A DNA stretch of 64,000 nucleotides from contig NZ_BOMQ01000066.1 in assembly GCF_016862275.1 (NCBI RefSeq), positions 33,186-97,185 on the forward strand. The letters are read 5' to 3'. A program made the translations under genes and the position numbers. Positions 1 through 8,503 of the stretch are shown here, one piece after another. Each line of letters opens with the position of its first letter. Positions within the stretch are counted from its first letter, which is position 1. This DNA comes from Actinoplanes nipponensis. Lineage in GTDB: Bacteria > Actinomycetota > Actinomycetes > Mycobacteriales > Micromonosporaceae. The notes beneath the pieces were generated by a model, which searched no databases, was not told the origin of the DNA, and worked only from the letters and a program-made list of their open reading frames with translations.

Positions 1-30
1 GTGCGTTCCGCCGTGCCGCTGTCCGCCTGA
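1..30 (+). CDS. possible 3' end of an upstream gene (partial)
   Basis: The window opens with nine sense codons followed by TGA at 28-30 in frame 1. This may be the C-terminus of a gene that begins outside the window. Nine residues are too few to identify anything, and no downstream hairpin confirms a gene end. Confidence 0.2.
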   Translation: MRSAVPLSA

Positions 31-112
31 GGCCGCCTGCCCGGCATCCGGCGAGCGCCTGCGGGCGGCTCGCCGTCATGCCATGCCCGGGTCCGATCGT
101 GAGAGGACGCCG

Positions 113-1942
113 ATGAGCGACCCCGCAAAGTCGTCGCAACCCGTACCGGCGCCGCGGGCGCCGGTCGATCCCGCGCTCGCGCGGATGCTGAACACACCCA
201 CCCTGCTGCTGCCCGGCCGGTACGAGTACAGCGGCTACAGCGTGCTCGCCGGCCCGGCCGAGGTGCCCGCGCCCGGCCCGGCCCGGGTCCGGATGCGCCC
301 GCTGGCCCGGCGCCGCCCGCTGACCACCGTGCTGATCACGCTGTTCGCCTTCACCTTCGAGACCACGTTCTTCGCGTGGCTGCTGTCCTCGATGGAGGTT
401 CCCGACGCGCGGCTGCACGGCTGGCTCTACGCCGCCACCGTCGTGATGATCGCGTCGACCGGGCTGATCGAGCTGTTCCGGCTGGTCAACGTCTTCACGC
501 TGTGCCTGGCCACGCTCTGGGCCCGCGACCCGGTGCCGATGGTGCCGGACCGCGCGCTGCGGGTCGCGTTCCTCACCACCATCGTGCCCGGCAAGGAGCC
601 GGTCGCGATGGTCGAGCGCACCCTGCAGGCGGCGCGGGCCATCCGCCACCCCGGCACCTACCACGTCTGGCTGCTCGACGAGGGCGACGACGACGAGGTC
701 AAGGCCATGTGCGCGCGCACCGGCGTGCACCACTTCAGCCGCCGCGGCCGGGCCGAGTTCAACACCGCGGCCGGCGCGTTCAAGGCGAGGACCAAGCACG
801 GCAACTACAACTCGTGGGTCAGCGAGCACGGCGACGCGTACGACGTCTTCGTCTCGGTCGACCCCGACCACGTGCCGATGCCCAACTTCTGCGAGCGGCT
901 GCTCGGCTACTTCCGCGACCCGGACGTGGCGTTCGTGGTGGGCCCGCAGATCTACGGCAACTACGACAACGTGGTGACCCGGTGGGCGGAGTCCCAGCAG
1001 TACCTGTTCCATTCGCTGTTGCAGCGCGCCGGCAACCGGCTCGGCGTGTCGATGCTGGTCGGCACCAACAACGCGGTGCGCATCTCGGCGCTGCGCGGCA
1101 TCGACGGCCTGCAGGACTCCATCACCGAGGACATGGCCACCAGCCTGGCCGTGCACAGCGCCCGCAACCCGGACTCCGGCCGGCGCTGGCGCTCGGTCTA
1201 CACCCCGGACGTGCTGGCGGTCGGCGAGGGCCCGTCCTCGTGGACCGACTACTTCACCCAGCAGCACCGCTGGTCACGGGGCACCGACGAGGTCGTCGTC
1301 ACCTCGTTCCCGCGGTTCGCGTGGCGGCTCGGGTTCCGGCGGGCGCTGCACTACGGGCTGCTGATGTCGTACTACCCGCTGACCGCGCTGGCCTGGCTGC
1401 TGGGCGCCGTGAACGCCGTCTGCTACCTGGTGCTGGGGGCCAAGGGCGTGCAGGTGCCGCCGCAGGTGTGGCTGATGCTCTATGTGGACGCCGCGCTGTT
1501 CCAGCTCGGCCTGTACGTGTGGAACCGCCGGCACAACACCAGCCCGCACGAGGAGGCCGGCTCCTCCGGGCTCACCGGCATGCTGATGTCCACCCTGTCC
1601 ACCCCGGTGTACGTGTCGTCGTACCTGAGCGCGCTGCTGCGCCGGCAGAGCGGCTTCGTGGTGACCCCCAAGGGCGACTCGGCCAGCCCGGACCGGTTGC
1701 TGACCTTCGGCCCGGGCCTCCGCTGGGCCGCGTTCTACCTGGTCCTGCTGGTCTGCGCGCCGATCGGCGGCCACGTCGACGGCACGATGTGGCTGTGGCC
1801 GAGCCTCAACCTCGTGATCTGCCTGCTGCCGCCCGCGATCTGGGCCGGCCAGGAGTACCGGCGCCGCCGGCCGGCGCCGCCGCCGGCCGGCGGCACCCCG
1901 CAGAAGAAGTCCGCCGCAGAACCCGTGGAGTCCCTCGCATGA
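113..1942 (+). CDS. cslA: CslA-type processive family 2 glycosyltransferase (cellulose synthase-like)
   Basis: This is a 609-residue membrane glycosyltransferase that would polymerise a beta-glycan from a UDP-sugar and extrude it. Two membrane segments lie near residues 70-92 and 105-135. The cytoplasmic GT-A core follows, with LLDEG (D189), DPD (D250/D252), TED (338-340) and QQHRW (383-387), the complete motif set of processive beta-glycan synthases. Further membrane helices lie beyond residue 400. The ATG at 113 is preferred over one at 83 because GAGAGG sits just upstream. It overlaps glxA by ATGA. In Streptomyces the CslA-GlxA pair makes a hyphal-tip glycan; the same role here is inferred from synteny and motifs. 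Confidence 0.9.
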   Translation: MSDPAKSSQPVPAPRAPVDPALARMLNTPTLLLPGRYEYSGYSVLAGPAEVPAPGPARVRMRPLARRRPLTTVLITLFAFTFETTFFAWLLSSMEVPDARLHGWLYAATVVMIASTGLIELFRLVNVFTLCLATLWARDPVPMVPDRALRVAFLTTIVPGKEPVAMVERTLQAARAIRHPGTYHVWLLDEGDDDEVKAMCARTGVHHFSRRGRAEFNTAAGAFKARTKHGNYNSWVSEHGDAYDVFVSVDPDHVPMPNFCERLLGYFRDPDVAFVVGPQIYGNYDNVVTRWAESQQYLFHSLLQRAGNRLGVSMLVGTNNAVRISALRGIDGLQDSITEDMATSLAVHSARNPDSGRRWRSVYTPDVLAVGEGPSSWTDYFTQQHRWSRGTDEVVVTSFPRFAWRLGFRRALHYGLLMSYYPLTALAWLLGAVNAVCYLVLGAKGVQVPPQVWLMLYVDAALFQLGLYVWNRRHNTSPHEEAGSSGLTGMLMSTLSTPVYVSSYLSALLRRQSGFVVTPKGDSASPDRLLTFGPGLRWAAFYLVLLVCAPIGGHVDGTMWLWPSLNLVICLLPPAIWAGQEYRRRRPAPPPAGGTPQKKSAAEPVESLA

Positions 1943-3888
1943 AGCCCCGTCCCCGCCCGTCGCTGCCGCGCCGCCTGCTCAGCGGCCTGATCGGCCTGGT
2001 CGTCCTGGGCCTGCTCGTCTTCGTCAACCGGCCCGTGGTGGCGTTCGGCTCGGAGGCGCTGCACGACTTCACCATCAACCGCCAGTCCTACAAGGAGAAG
2101 TACGGCCACTGGGCGCGCCTGCCCGTGCCGGCCGGGTTCCGGGTCAACGCCATCCACGCCGCGCTGCTGAGCACCGGCAAGGTGCTGATCGTGGCGGGCA
2201 GCGGCAACAACCGGGACAACTTCGAGGCCGGCACCTTCCGCTCGGTGCTGTACGACCCCGCGCGCGACACGTTCAGCGAGGTGCCCACGCCGACCGACGT
2301 GTTCTGCGCCGGGCACACCTTCCTGCCCAACGGCAACCTGCTGATCGCGGGCGGGACGAAGTCGTACGAGGTGCTGGCGAAGAACATCACGCACGCCGCC
2401 GGCGTCATGAAGCTCAAGAACGAGTCGCCGGCCGGCGGCCCCCGGGTGTTCGCCAAGGGCACCCGGCTGACCGGCCCGGACGGCCAGGGCTACCTGACCC
2501 GCACCGACGTGACCCTGCCGGCGGCCACCACGATGAAGCACGGCGGCGCGGTGATGACCCACGCCGGCGAGGTCGAGGTGTGGGTCGACGCCGCGGTCGA
2601 GGGCGACGCCCCGGTGGTGGACCACCCGGCGCAGTACGCGGTCGACGGCCTGCAGGGGCTGGACCGGCGCAACATCTACGGCGTCTCGGACAAGATCACC
2701 CGGGAGAAGCAGGAGTACGGCGGCGACAAGACCTCGTACGAGTTCGACCCGCGCACCGAGCGCTACGTGCGCACCGGCGACATGGTCAAGAGCCGCTGGT
2801 ACCCGACGCTGGCGGAGCTGCCCAACGGCGACGTGCTGGCGGTCTCCGGGCTGGACGAGTTCGGCCGGATGCTGCCCGGCGACAACGAGCGGTACGTCAA
2901 GGACCAGCGCCGCTGGGTCGACGCGCCGAAGCTCAAGCGGGTCTTCCCGACCTACCCGGCCCTGCACCTGATGCGCGACGGCCGGCTGTTCTTCTCCGGC
3001 TCCAACGCCGGCTACGGCTCGGACACCGTCGGGCGCACGCCCGGGCTGTGGGACGTGCGGCAGAACAGGTTCGAGGTGGTGCCCGGGCTGCGCGACCCGC
3101 GGATGACCGAGACGAGCTCGTCGGTGCTGCTGCCGCCGGCCCAGGACCAGCGCGTGATGATCTTCGGCGGCGGCGAGGTGGGCGAGTCCGCCGTGTCGAC
3201 CCGGCGGACGGCCATCGCGGACCTGGACGAGGCGGCGCCCGCGTACCGGCCCGGACCGGACCTGCCCCAGCCGGCGCGCTACCTGAGCACGGTGCTGCTG
3301 CCCGACGACACCGTGCTGACCACCGGCGGCTCGTCGGGCTACCGCGGCGGGGAGTACCGCGGGCGGACCCGCAGCGACCTGTTCAACGTGCAGATCTACC
3401 GGCCCGCCGGCAACCGGTTCTCCACGGCGGCGGAGTCCACCATCGGCCGCAACTACCACTCCGAGGCGCTGCTGCTGCCCGACGGACGGGTCATCACCAT
3501 GGGCAGCGACCCGCTCTACGACCCGGCCGGCAAGGACCCCGGCACCTTCGAGCAGCGCGTCGAGGTCTACTCCCCGCCGTACCTGTTCAAGGGCCGGCGG
3601 CCGGTCGTCGGCGCCGCGCCGGCGTCGGCGCAGCGCGGCACGACGGTCGACGTCGCCACCCCGGACGCCGGCCGGGTGCGGGCCGCCCGGCTGCTGCGGC
3701 CCAGCGCCGTCACCCACGTCACCGACGTGGACCAGCGTTCGGTGGCGCTGGACGTGACGCCGTCGGCGGGCGGCGTGGCCCTGTCGATCCCGAAGGACCG
3801 GGGCCTGGTGCCGTCCGGCTACTACATGCTGTTCCTGGTCGACGACAAGGGCGTGCCGTCGACCGGGCGCTGGATCCGGGTGCGCTGA
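1939..3888 (+). CDS. glxA: GlxA-type copper radical oxidase (galactose/glyoxal oxidase family)
   Basis: A 649-residue protein held outside the cell by an N-terminal hydrophobic anchor (about residues 13-36). Kelch-like beta-propeller repeats fill the middle and an Ig-like DUF1929 domain ends it. Expected copper-site residues are visible: C123 in FCAGH, Y288 in RWYPT (candidates for the Tyr-Cys crosslinked cofactor), Y506-H507 in RNYHSE, and H593 in VTHVTD. The family oxidises alcohols or aldehydes and makes H2O2. In Streptomyces GlxA acts on the glycan made by CslA. The start codon overlaps the cslA stop, so the two are translationally coupled. The actual substrate cannot be read from the sequence. 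Confidence 0.88.
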   Translation: MKPRPRPSLPRRLLSGLIGLVVLGLLVFVNRPVVAFGSEALHDFTINRQSYKEKYGHWARLPVPAGFRVNAIHAALLSTGKVLIVAGSGNNRDNFEAGTFRSVLYDPARDTFSEVPTPTDVFCAGHTFLPNGNLLIAGGTKSYEVLAKNITHAAGVMKLKNESPAGGPRVFAKGTRLTGPDGQGYLTRTDVTLPAATTMKHGGAVMTHAGEVEVWVDAAVEGDAPVVDHPAQYAVDGLQGLDRRNIYGVSDKITREKQEYGGDKTSYEFDPRTERYVRTGDMVKSRWYPTLAELPNGDVLAVSGLDEFGRMLPGDNERYVKDQRRWVDAPKLKRVFPTYPALHLMRDGRLFFSGSNAGYGSDTVGRTPGLWDVRQNRFEVVPGLRDPRMTETSSSVLLPPAQDQRVMIFGGGEVGESAVSTRRTAIADLDEAAPAYRPGPDLPQPARYLSTVLLPDDTVLTTGGSSGYRGGEYRGRTRSDLFNVQIYRPAGNRFSTAAESTIGRNYHSEALLLPDGRVITMGSDPLYDPAGKDPGTFEQRVEVYSPPYLFKGRRPVVGAAPASAQRGTTVDVATPDAGRVRAARLLRPSAVTHVTDVDQRSVALDVTPSAGGVALSIPKDRGLVPSGYYMLFLVDDKGVPSTGRWIRVR

Positions 3889-3891
3889 GCG

Positions 3892-4962
3892 ATGGCCAGA
3901 CACGCCATCGGCGGACCGGGCCGCTGGGCGCTGCCCGCCGCCGGGCTGGCCTTCGTGCTGGTCGTCGCGGCCATCGTGGTGCTCGCGCGGCGCGGCGAGG
4001 ACTCGCCGGTGGTGCAGGGCCCGGCGTCCGGCCGGTCCGGTGGGCCCGCCGCGGTGGCGGGCGGGCGGCTGGCCGGCGCCGAGCTGTACGTGGACCCCCA
4101 CGGCGCGGCGATGAACCAGGTCGCGGCGTGGCGGGCCACCGGGCGTACCGCCGAGGTCGCGATCATCCGGCGGATCGCCGACCAGCCCACCGCGACCTGG
4201 TTCGCCGACGAGAACCCCGGTTACGACCGGCGGGCCCGCGAGCTGGTCACGGCCGCGACCGCGGCCGGCCGGCTGCCGGTGCTCACCCTCTACAACATCC
4301 CGGACCGGGACTGCGCCGGTCAGTCGGCCGGCGGCGCGGCCGGCGCCGAGCAGTACCGGACCTGGGTACGCACCCTGGCCGAGGCGTTGCGCGGCCACCG
4401 GGCGCTGATCGTGCTCGAACCCGACGCGGTGCCGCAGGCCGTGCAGGGCTGCCTGGACGACGACGCCGCGGGCGAGCGCTACGACCTGCTGGCCGAGGCC
4501 GTCGACGCGCTGCGGGCCGTCCCGGGGCTGCTGGTGTATCTCGACGCGGGCAACCCGACCTGGATCACCGAGCCGTCCCGGTTGACCGCCGCCCTGCGCC
4601 GGGCCGGCGTCGCGCGGGCCTCCGGCTTCTCGCTCAACGTGGCCAACTTCGAGACGACGGCGGACAACGTGGCCTACGGCAAGCGGCTGTCCCGGCTGCT
4701 CAGCGGCGCGCACTTCGTCGTGGACACCAGCCGCAACGGCAACGGCCCGGCGCAGAAGGGCGGCGGCAACCGGCACTGGTGCAATCCCCCCGGCCGGGCC
4801 CTCGGCGAGACGCCGACCACCCGGACCGGCGTGCCGCTGGCCGACGCGTACCTGTGGATCAAACGGCCCGGCGAGTCCGACGGCGCCTGCGGCCGGGGCG
4901 CTCCCCCGGCCGGCGAATGGTGGCCGGAGTACGCGCTGGACCTGGCCCGGCCGCCGTCCTGA
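3892..4962 (+). CDS. cslZ: GH6 family endoglucanase/cellobiohydrolase, membrane-anchored
   Basis: A 356-residue protein with one N-terminal membrane segment (about 13-33) and an extracellular glycoside hydrolase family 6 domain. The family signature LYNIPDRDC (D138/D140, C141) and LEPDAVP (D178, the expected general acid) are present, as is a late cysteine-rich loop near HWCNPPGR. It starts 3 bp after glxA, so the three genes form an operon. Bacterial cellulose-type systems commonly include such a cellulase for trimming or release of the nascent glycan. The symbol follows the Streptomyces cslA-glxA-cslZ arrangement and rests on gene order. Confidence 0.85.
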   Translation: MARHAIGGPGRWALPAAGLAFVLVVAAIVVLARRGEDSPVVQGPASGRSGGPAAVAGGRLAGAELYVDPHGAAMNQVAAWRATGRTAEVAIIRRIADQPTATWFADENPGYDRRARELVTAATAAGRLPVLTLYNIPDRDCAGQSAGGAAGAEQYRTWVRTLAEALRGHRALIVLEPDAVPQAVQGCLDDDAAGERYDLLAEAVDALRAVPGLLVYLDAGNPTWITEPSRLTAALRRAGVARASGFSLNVANFETTADNVAYGKRLSRLLSGAHFVVDTSRNGNGPAQKGGGNRHWCNPPGRALGETPTTRTGVPLADAYLWIKRPGESDGACGRGAPPAGEWWPEYALDLARPPS

Positions 4963-4967
4963 CCGGC

Positions 4968-5007
4968 CCGCGGGCGCCGGCCCCCACGCTGGAGCCGGCG
5001 CCCGCGG
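4968..5007. terminator. bidirectional hairpin between GH6 and lysyl oxidase genes
   Basis: A 14-bp perfect inverted repeat (arms CCGCGGGCGCCGGC) with a 12-nt loop lies between two convergent genes. It has no U-run on either side, as is usual for high-GC actinobacterial terminators. Confidence 0.7.
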
Positions 5008-5019
5008 ACGTTCGGTGGG

Positions 5020-6594
5020 TCAGCCCTCGATGCCGTGGACCGGGGGCACCTCGAGCGTGCGCGCGGCCGGCGTGCCGCCGAGAACGATCTTGCGCAGCGC
5101 GGTGTTGTTGGTGGTGCTGAGCTCGGTCAGCTTGTTGGCCGGGTTGGCCTTGACCTCGATGTAGTAGGTGCCGTTGGGCAGGTCGGTGATGTCGAAGGAC
5201 TGGCCGGGCCGGTCCTGGGTGTACGTGTCACCGTTGCCGATGTCGAGCACCTCGCGCACCGCCACCGCGGTGTTCTGCCCGCACGAGCTGGACAGGTCGG
5301 TGTTCTCCGGGCGCCACTTGGCGTTCGGGATCGTGTAGTCGACCGCGTCGGTGTTGGCCAGGCAGAAGGCTTCCTTGCCGCTGCGCACGGCCAGCTTCTG
5401 GTCGGCGCCGAGCAGGTTGTACTGCGCGAAGTCGGTGAAGTGCCAGTGCCGGTGACCCTCCCGGGCGTCCCACTCCATCGTGCCCGCGGCGACCGAGCCG
5501 ACCTCCTTGCCCTTGGCGTCGAAGAAGTACTGGTACGCGTCCATCAGCTCGGTGCCGGTCTGCCGGAAGCCGTCCACCAGCAGGGGGGACGTGCCGCCGT
5601 TCCACACCGTCGCGCCGAAGTTCACGAACCACTTGTCCTCTTCCTGGGACAGCGAGATCCCCCAGGCGGGCAGCGAGCGCAGGTCGGGGCGCGGGCCCTT
5701 GGCGATGCTGGACGCCCGGACCGCCTTCGGCTTGCGGGCCGGCGGCCGGAACTGCGGGTCGTACGCGGAGACCTGGAGCTTGGGGTCGCCCTGGCCGGCG
5801 TGCTCGCCGTGCTCGGCGACCGCGGCCGCCTCGGCGGTGTCGGAGCCCTCACGGGCCGCCTTGACCTTGGCCTTGACGGCCTCGCCGGCGCCCTTGCCCT
5901 CGTCGACGGTCTCGACCTTGACGTTGACGCTGAGCGCGGACCCGCCCGCCGCGATCTTGAAGTAGTCCTGGTACTTCTTGTTCAGCGTGACGGTGGCCGT
6001 GTAGTCGCCGTCGGCGAGGTCCAGGGCGCCGGTGCTCGGCAGGCTGTCGGTGGTGCCGTTCCAGCCGGCCTGGATGCCCCAGACCGCGCCGAGCGTGAAC
6101 GGGTTCCACGAGCAGCCCTGCGGGTACGGGGTCTCGGCCGGGGCGTCCCGCCGGGTCCGCGCCGAGCCGTACGAGTTCGGGCAGAAGTCCGTCTGGTAGG
6201 TCGCGACCTCGGCGCCCGCCGCGTTCTTGATGGTGACCGTGGTGAAGTCCTTGAGGCCGTTCCACCCGGTGACCATCCCGGCCGGCAGCGTGACCTCCGT
6301 CTTCTTGCCGTTCTTGAGCACGATCTGCTTGGCGACGATCGGGTCGGCGTACGACTTGCGGGTCGCCCGGATCTCGAACGGGTTCTTGCCCGCGATCACG
6401 TTGACGCCCAGATCGAAGTACAGGTAGCTCTCGTCACCCCACACGTAGCGCTCGGCGACCACGTTGGTGGTGGCGAGGGTGAGCGCCAGCGGCGGCGGAT
6501 CGGTGGCCGCGTTCGCCACGCCCATGCCGCCGGCGGTCAGGCCGACGGCGGTGGCGACGGCGCCGGCCACCAGGATCCGGGTCCTTCTTGTCAT
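5020..6594 (-). CDS. secreted lysyl-oxidase-like copper amine oxidase, copy 1
   Basis: A 524-residue secreted protein with a signal peptide ending near ANA at 28-30. The N-terminal 290 residues are a family-specific region I do not recognise. The C-terminal part is a lysyl oxidase domain: a copper-ligand cluster GHRHWHF (H381, H383, H385), a lysine in GKEAFCL (K407) and a tyrosine in GDTYTQ (Y458). K407 and Y458 align by context with the human LOX residues that form lysyl-tyrosylquinone, so the enzyme looks catalytically complete. The start at 6594 has GGGGAGG upstream; an in-frame ATG further upstream lacks one. It would oxidise amines such as lysine side chains on surface proteins; the substrate is unknown. 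Confidence 0.8.
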   Translation of the reverse strand: MTRRTRILVAGAVATAVGLTAGGMGVANAATDPPPLALTLATTNVVAERYVWGDESYLYFDLGVNVIAGKNPFEIRATRKSYADPIVAKQIVLKNGKKTEVTLPAGMVTGWNGLKDFTTVTIKNAAGAEVATYQTDFCPNSYGSARTRRDAPAETPYPQGCSWNPFTLGAVWGIQAGWNGTTDSLPSTGALDLADGDYTATVTLNKKYQDYFKIAAGGSALSVNVKVETVDEGKGAGEAVKAKVKAAREGSDTAEAAAVAEHGEHAGQGDPKLQVSAYDPQFRPPARKPKAVRASSIAKGPRPDLRSLPAWGISLSQEEDKWFVNFGATVWNGGTSPLLVDGFRQTGTELMDAYQYFFDAKGKEVGSVAAGTMEWDAREGHRHWHFTDFAQYNLLGADQKLAVRSGKEAFCLANTDAVDYTIPNAKWRPENTDLSSSCGQNTAVAVREVLDIGNGDTYTQDRPGQSFDITDLPNGTYYIEVKANPANKLTELSTTNNTALRKIVLGGTPAARTLEVPPVHGIEG

Positions 6595-6640
6595 GCTTTT
6601 CCTCCCCAGAGGGCTGCGATGCGCCCACACAAGCGGGTAA

Positions 6641-6662
6641 GGCGTGAAGCGGACGTGAGGAT
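6641..6662. promoter_or_regulatory. 11-bp direct repeats upstream of lysyl oxidase copy 1
   Basis: GGCGTGAAGCG at 6641-6651 is followed head to tail by a degenerate copy, GACGTGAGGAT. The same element precedes the second lysyl oxidase gene. An 11-bp period of direct repeats is typical of OmpR/PhoP-type response regulator sites. The regulator is not identified. Confidence 0.4.
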
Positions 6663-6725
6663 CGATGAGACCCGAATCGAATCACGCACGTAAATGCGCG
6701 AAACGGTGGCCGGCGCCGTCGCTCA

Positions 6726-8294
6726 TCAGTCGAGCCCGTTGACCGACGGCACCTTGAGCGTGCGCGCGGCCGGCGTGCCGCCGAGGATCACCTTGCGCAA
6801 CGCGGTGTTGTTCTTGGTGCTCAGCTCGGCCAGCTTGTGGGCCGGGTTGGCCTTGACCTCGATGTAGTACGTGCCGTTGGGCAGGCTGGTGATGTCGAAC
6901 GACTGGCCCGGCCGGTCCTGGGTGTACGTGTCACCGTTGCCGATGTCCAGCACCTCACGCACCGCCACCGCGGTGTTCTGCCCGCACGAGCTGGACAGAT
7001 CCGTGTTGTCCGGGCGCCACTTGGCGTTCGGGATCGTGTAGTCCACCGCGTCGGTGTTGGCCAGGCAGAACGCCTCCTTGCCGCTGCGCACCGCGACCTT
7101 CTTGTCGGCCTTCAGCAGGTTGTACTGGGCGAAGTCGGTGAAGTGCCAGTGCCGGTGACCCTCCCGGGCGTCCCACTCCATCGTGCCCGCGGCGACCGAG
7201 CCGACCTCCTTGCCCTTGGCGTCGAAGAAGTACTGGTACGCGTCCATCCGCTCCGTGCCGGTACGCCGGAAGCCGTCCACCAGCAACGGCGACGAGCCCC
7301 CGTTCCACACGGTGGCGCCGAAGTTGACGTACCACTTCTTGTCCTCCTGGGACAGCGAGATGCCCCAGGCCGGCAGCGAGCGCAGGTCCGGGCGCGGGCC
7401 CTTGGCCACGGCCGACGCCTTCACGGTCTTCGGCCGCTTGGCCGGCGGCCGGAAACCCGGCCGGTACGCCGAGACCTGCCGGCTCTCGTCACCCTGGCCG
7501 GCGTGCTCGCCGTGCTCGGCCACCGCGGCCGCCTCGGCGGTGTCGTCGCCCGCCCGGGCCGCCCGGATCCGGGCCACGGCCGCTTCCTCGTCCTTGCCGT
7601 CGTCGACGGTCTTGACCGTGACGTTGAGCTTCAGCGTCGCGTTCTTCGCCGCGACCTTGAAGTAGTCCCGGTACTTCTTGTTGACCGAGACGGTCGCGGT
7701 GTACGCGCCGTCGGCCAGGTCGAAGCCCCGGGCCGGGGGCAGGCTGGCAACGGGGGCGTTCCAGCCGGCCTGGATGCCCCACACCGCGCCCAGGTTGAAC
7801 GGGCTGTCCGAACAGCCCCGTGGGTACGGGTTCTGGGCCGGGGCGTCGCGCCGGGTCCGGGCCGATTCGTAGGCGTTCGGGCAGAAGTCCGTCTGGTAGG
7901 CGGCGACCTGCTTGCCGGCGGCGTTCCTGAGCGTGATGGTGGTGAAGTTCTTGAGGCCGCCCCAGCCGGTGACCATCCCGGCCGGCAGCGCCACCGCCTT
8001 TTTCTTGCCGTTGCGCCGCACGATCTGCTCGGCGGTGATCGGCTTGGCGTACGACGAGCGCTTCGCCCGGATCTCCAGCGGATCCCGGCCGGCGATGACG
8101 TTGACCCCGAGGTCGAAGTCCAGGTACGCCTCACCGTCGTACACGTACCGCTCGGCCAGTACGTTCGGTGTGGCCATGGTGAAGGCCAGCGGTGGCGGGG
8201 CGGTGGCGGCGTCCGCCACCCCCATCCCGGCGACGGCCAGGCCCAGCGCCCCGGCCACGGCGCCGGCCACCGCGATTCGTGTCCTTCTCGGCAT
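6726..8294 (-). CDS. secreted lysyl-oxidase-like copper amine oxidase, copy 2
   Basis: A 522-residue paralogue of the gene immediately downstream, in the same orientation. The signal peptide (about 1-30), copper cluster (H380, H382, H384), quinone lysine K406 and tyrosine Y457 are all kept. Compared by eye, the last 220 residues differ from copy 1 at about 20 positions (roughly 91% identical), while the first 290 residues diverge clearly more. GGGGAGGA lies just before the ATG. Upstream DNA is also duplicated, so the two genes probably answer to the same regulator. The pair is a recent tandem duplication or is kept alike by gene conversion. Confidence 0.8.
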   Translation of the reverse strand: MPRRTRIAVAGAVAGALGLAVAGMGVADAATAPPPLAFTMATPNVLAERYVYDGEAYLDFDLGVNVIAGRDPLEIRAKRSSYAKPITAEQIVRRNGKKKAVALPAGMVTGWGGLKNFTTITLRNAAGKQVAAYQTDFCPNAYESARTRRDAPAQNPYPRGCSDSPFNLGAVWGIQAGWNAPVASLPPARGFDLADGAYTATVSVNKKYRDYFKVAAKNATLKLNVTVKTVDDGKDEEAAVARIRAARAGDDTAEAAAVAEHGEHAGQGDESRQVSAYRPGFRPPAKRPKTVKASAVAKGPRPDLRSLPAWGISLSQEDKKWYVNFGATVWNGGSSPLLVDGFRRTGTERMDAYQYFFDAKGKEVGSVAAGTMEWDAREGHRHWHFTDFAQYNLLKADKKVAVRSGKEAFCLANTDAVDYTIPNAKWRPDNTDLSSSCGQNTAVAVREVLDIGNGDTYTQDRPGQSFDITSLPNGTYYIEVKANPAHKLAELSTKNNTALRKVILGGTPAARTLKVPSVNGLD

Positions 8295-8337
8295 TCTTGT
8301 CCTCCCCGGAGATTTGTGCGCACAGGTAATCCCGAAG

Positions 8338-8359
8338 GGCGTGAAGCGGGCGTAAGCGC
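8338..8359. promoter_or_regulatory. 11-bp direct repeats upstream of lysyl oxidase copy 2
   Basis: GGCGTGAAGCG (8338-8348) is followed directly by GGCGTAAGCGC (8349-8359). The block is shared with the upstream region of copy 1, including a further conserved stretch around ATGAGAC. It is a likely activator or repressor site for the duplicated genes. Confidence 0.45.
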
Positions 8360-8503
8360 CTATGAGACTTGCCTCAAATCACCCCGCCGGAGCGGGGCAC
8401 CGATACGATCGGCGAAGTCGGGACAGCGCTGTCCTCCGCACGCGATGCCGATCCCGTCCGCGGCGGAAATCCCCCTGCAGGCCCTTCGTTGAGGAGCGCT
8501 CCG

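Noticed and set aside
1735..4776. A 1013-residue open frame antisense to the csl operon, and similar long antisense frames over ppc and the large repeat protein
   Set aside because: Translations are Arg/Gly/Pro/His-rich without domains or start signals; they mirror the GC-biased codons of the real genes.
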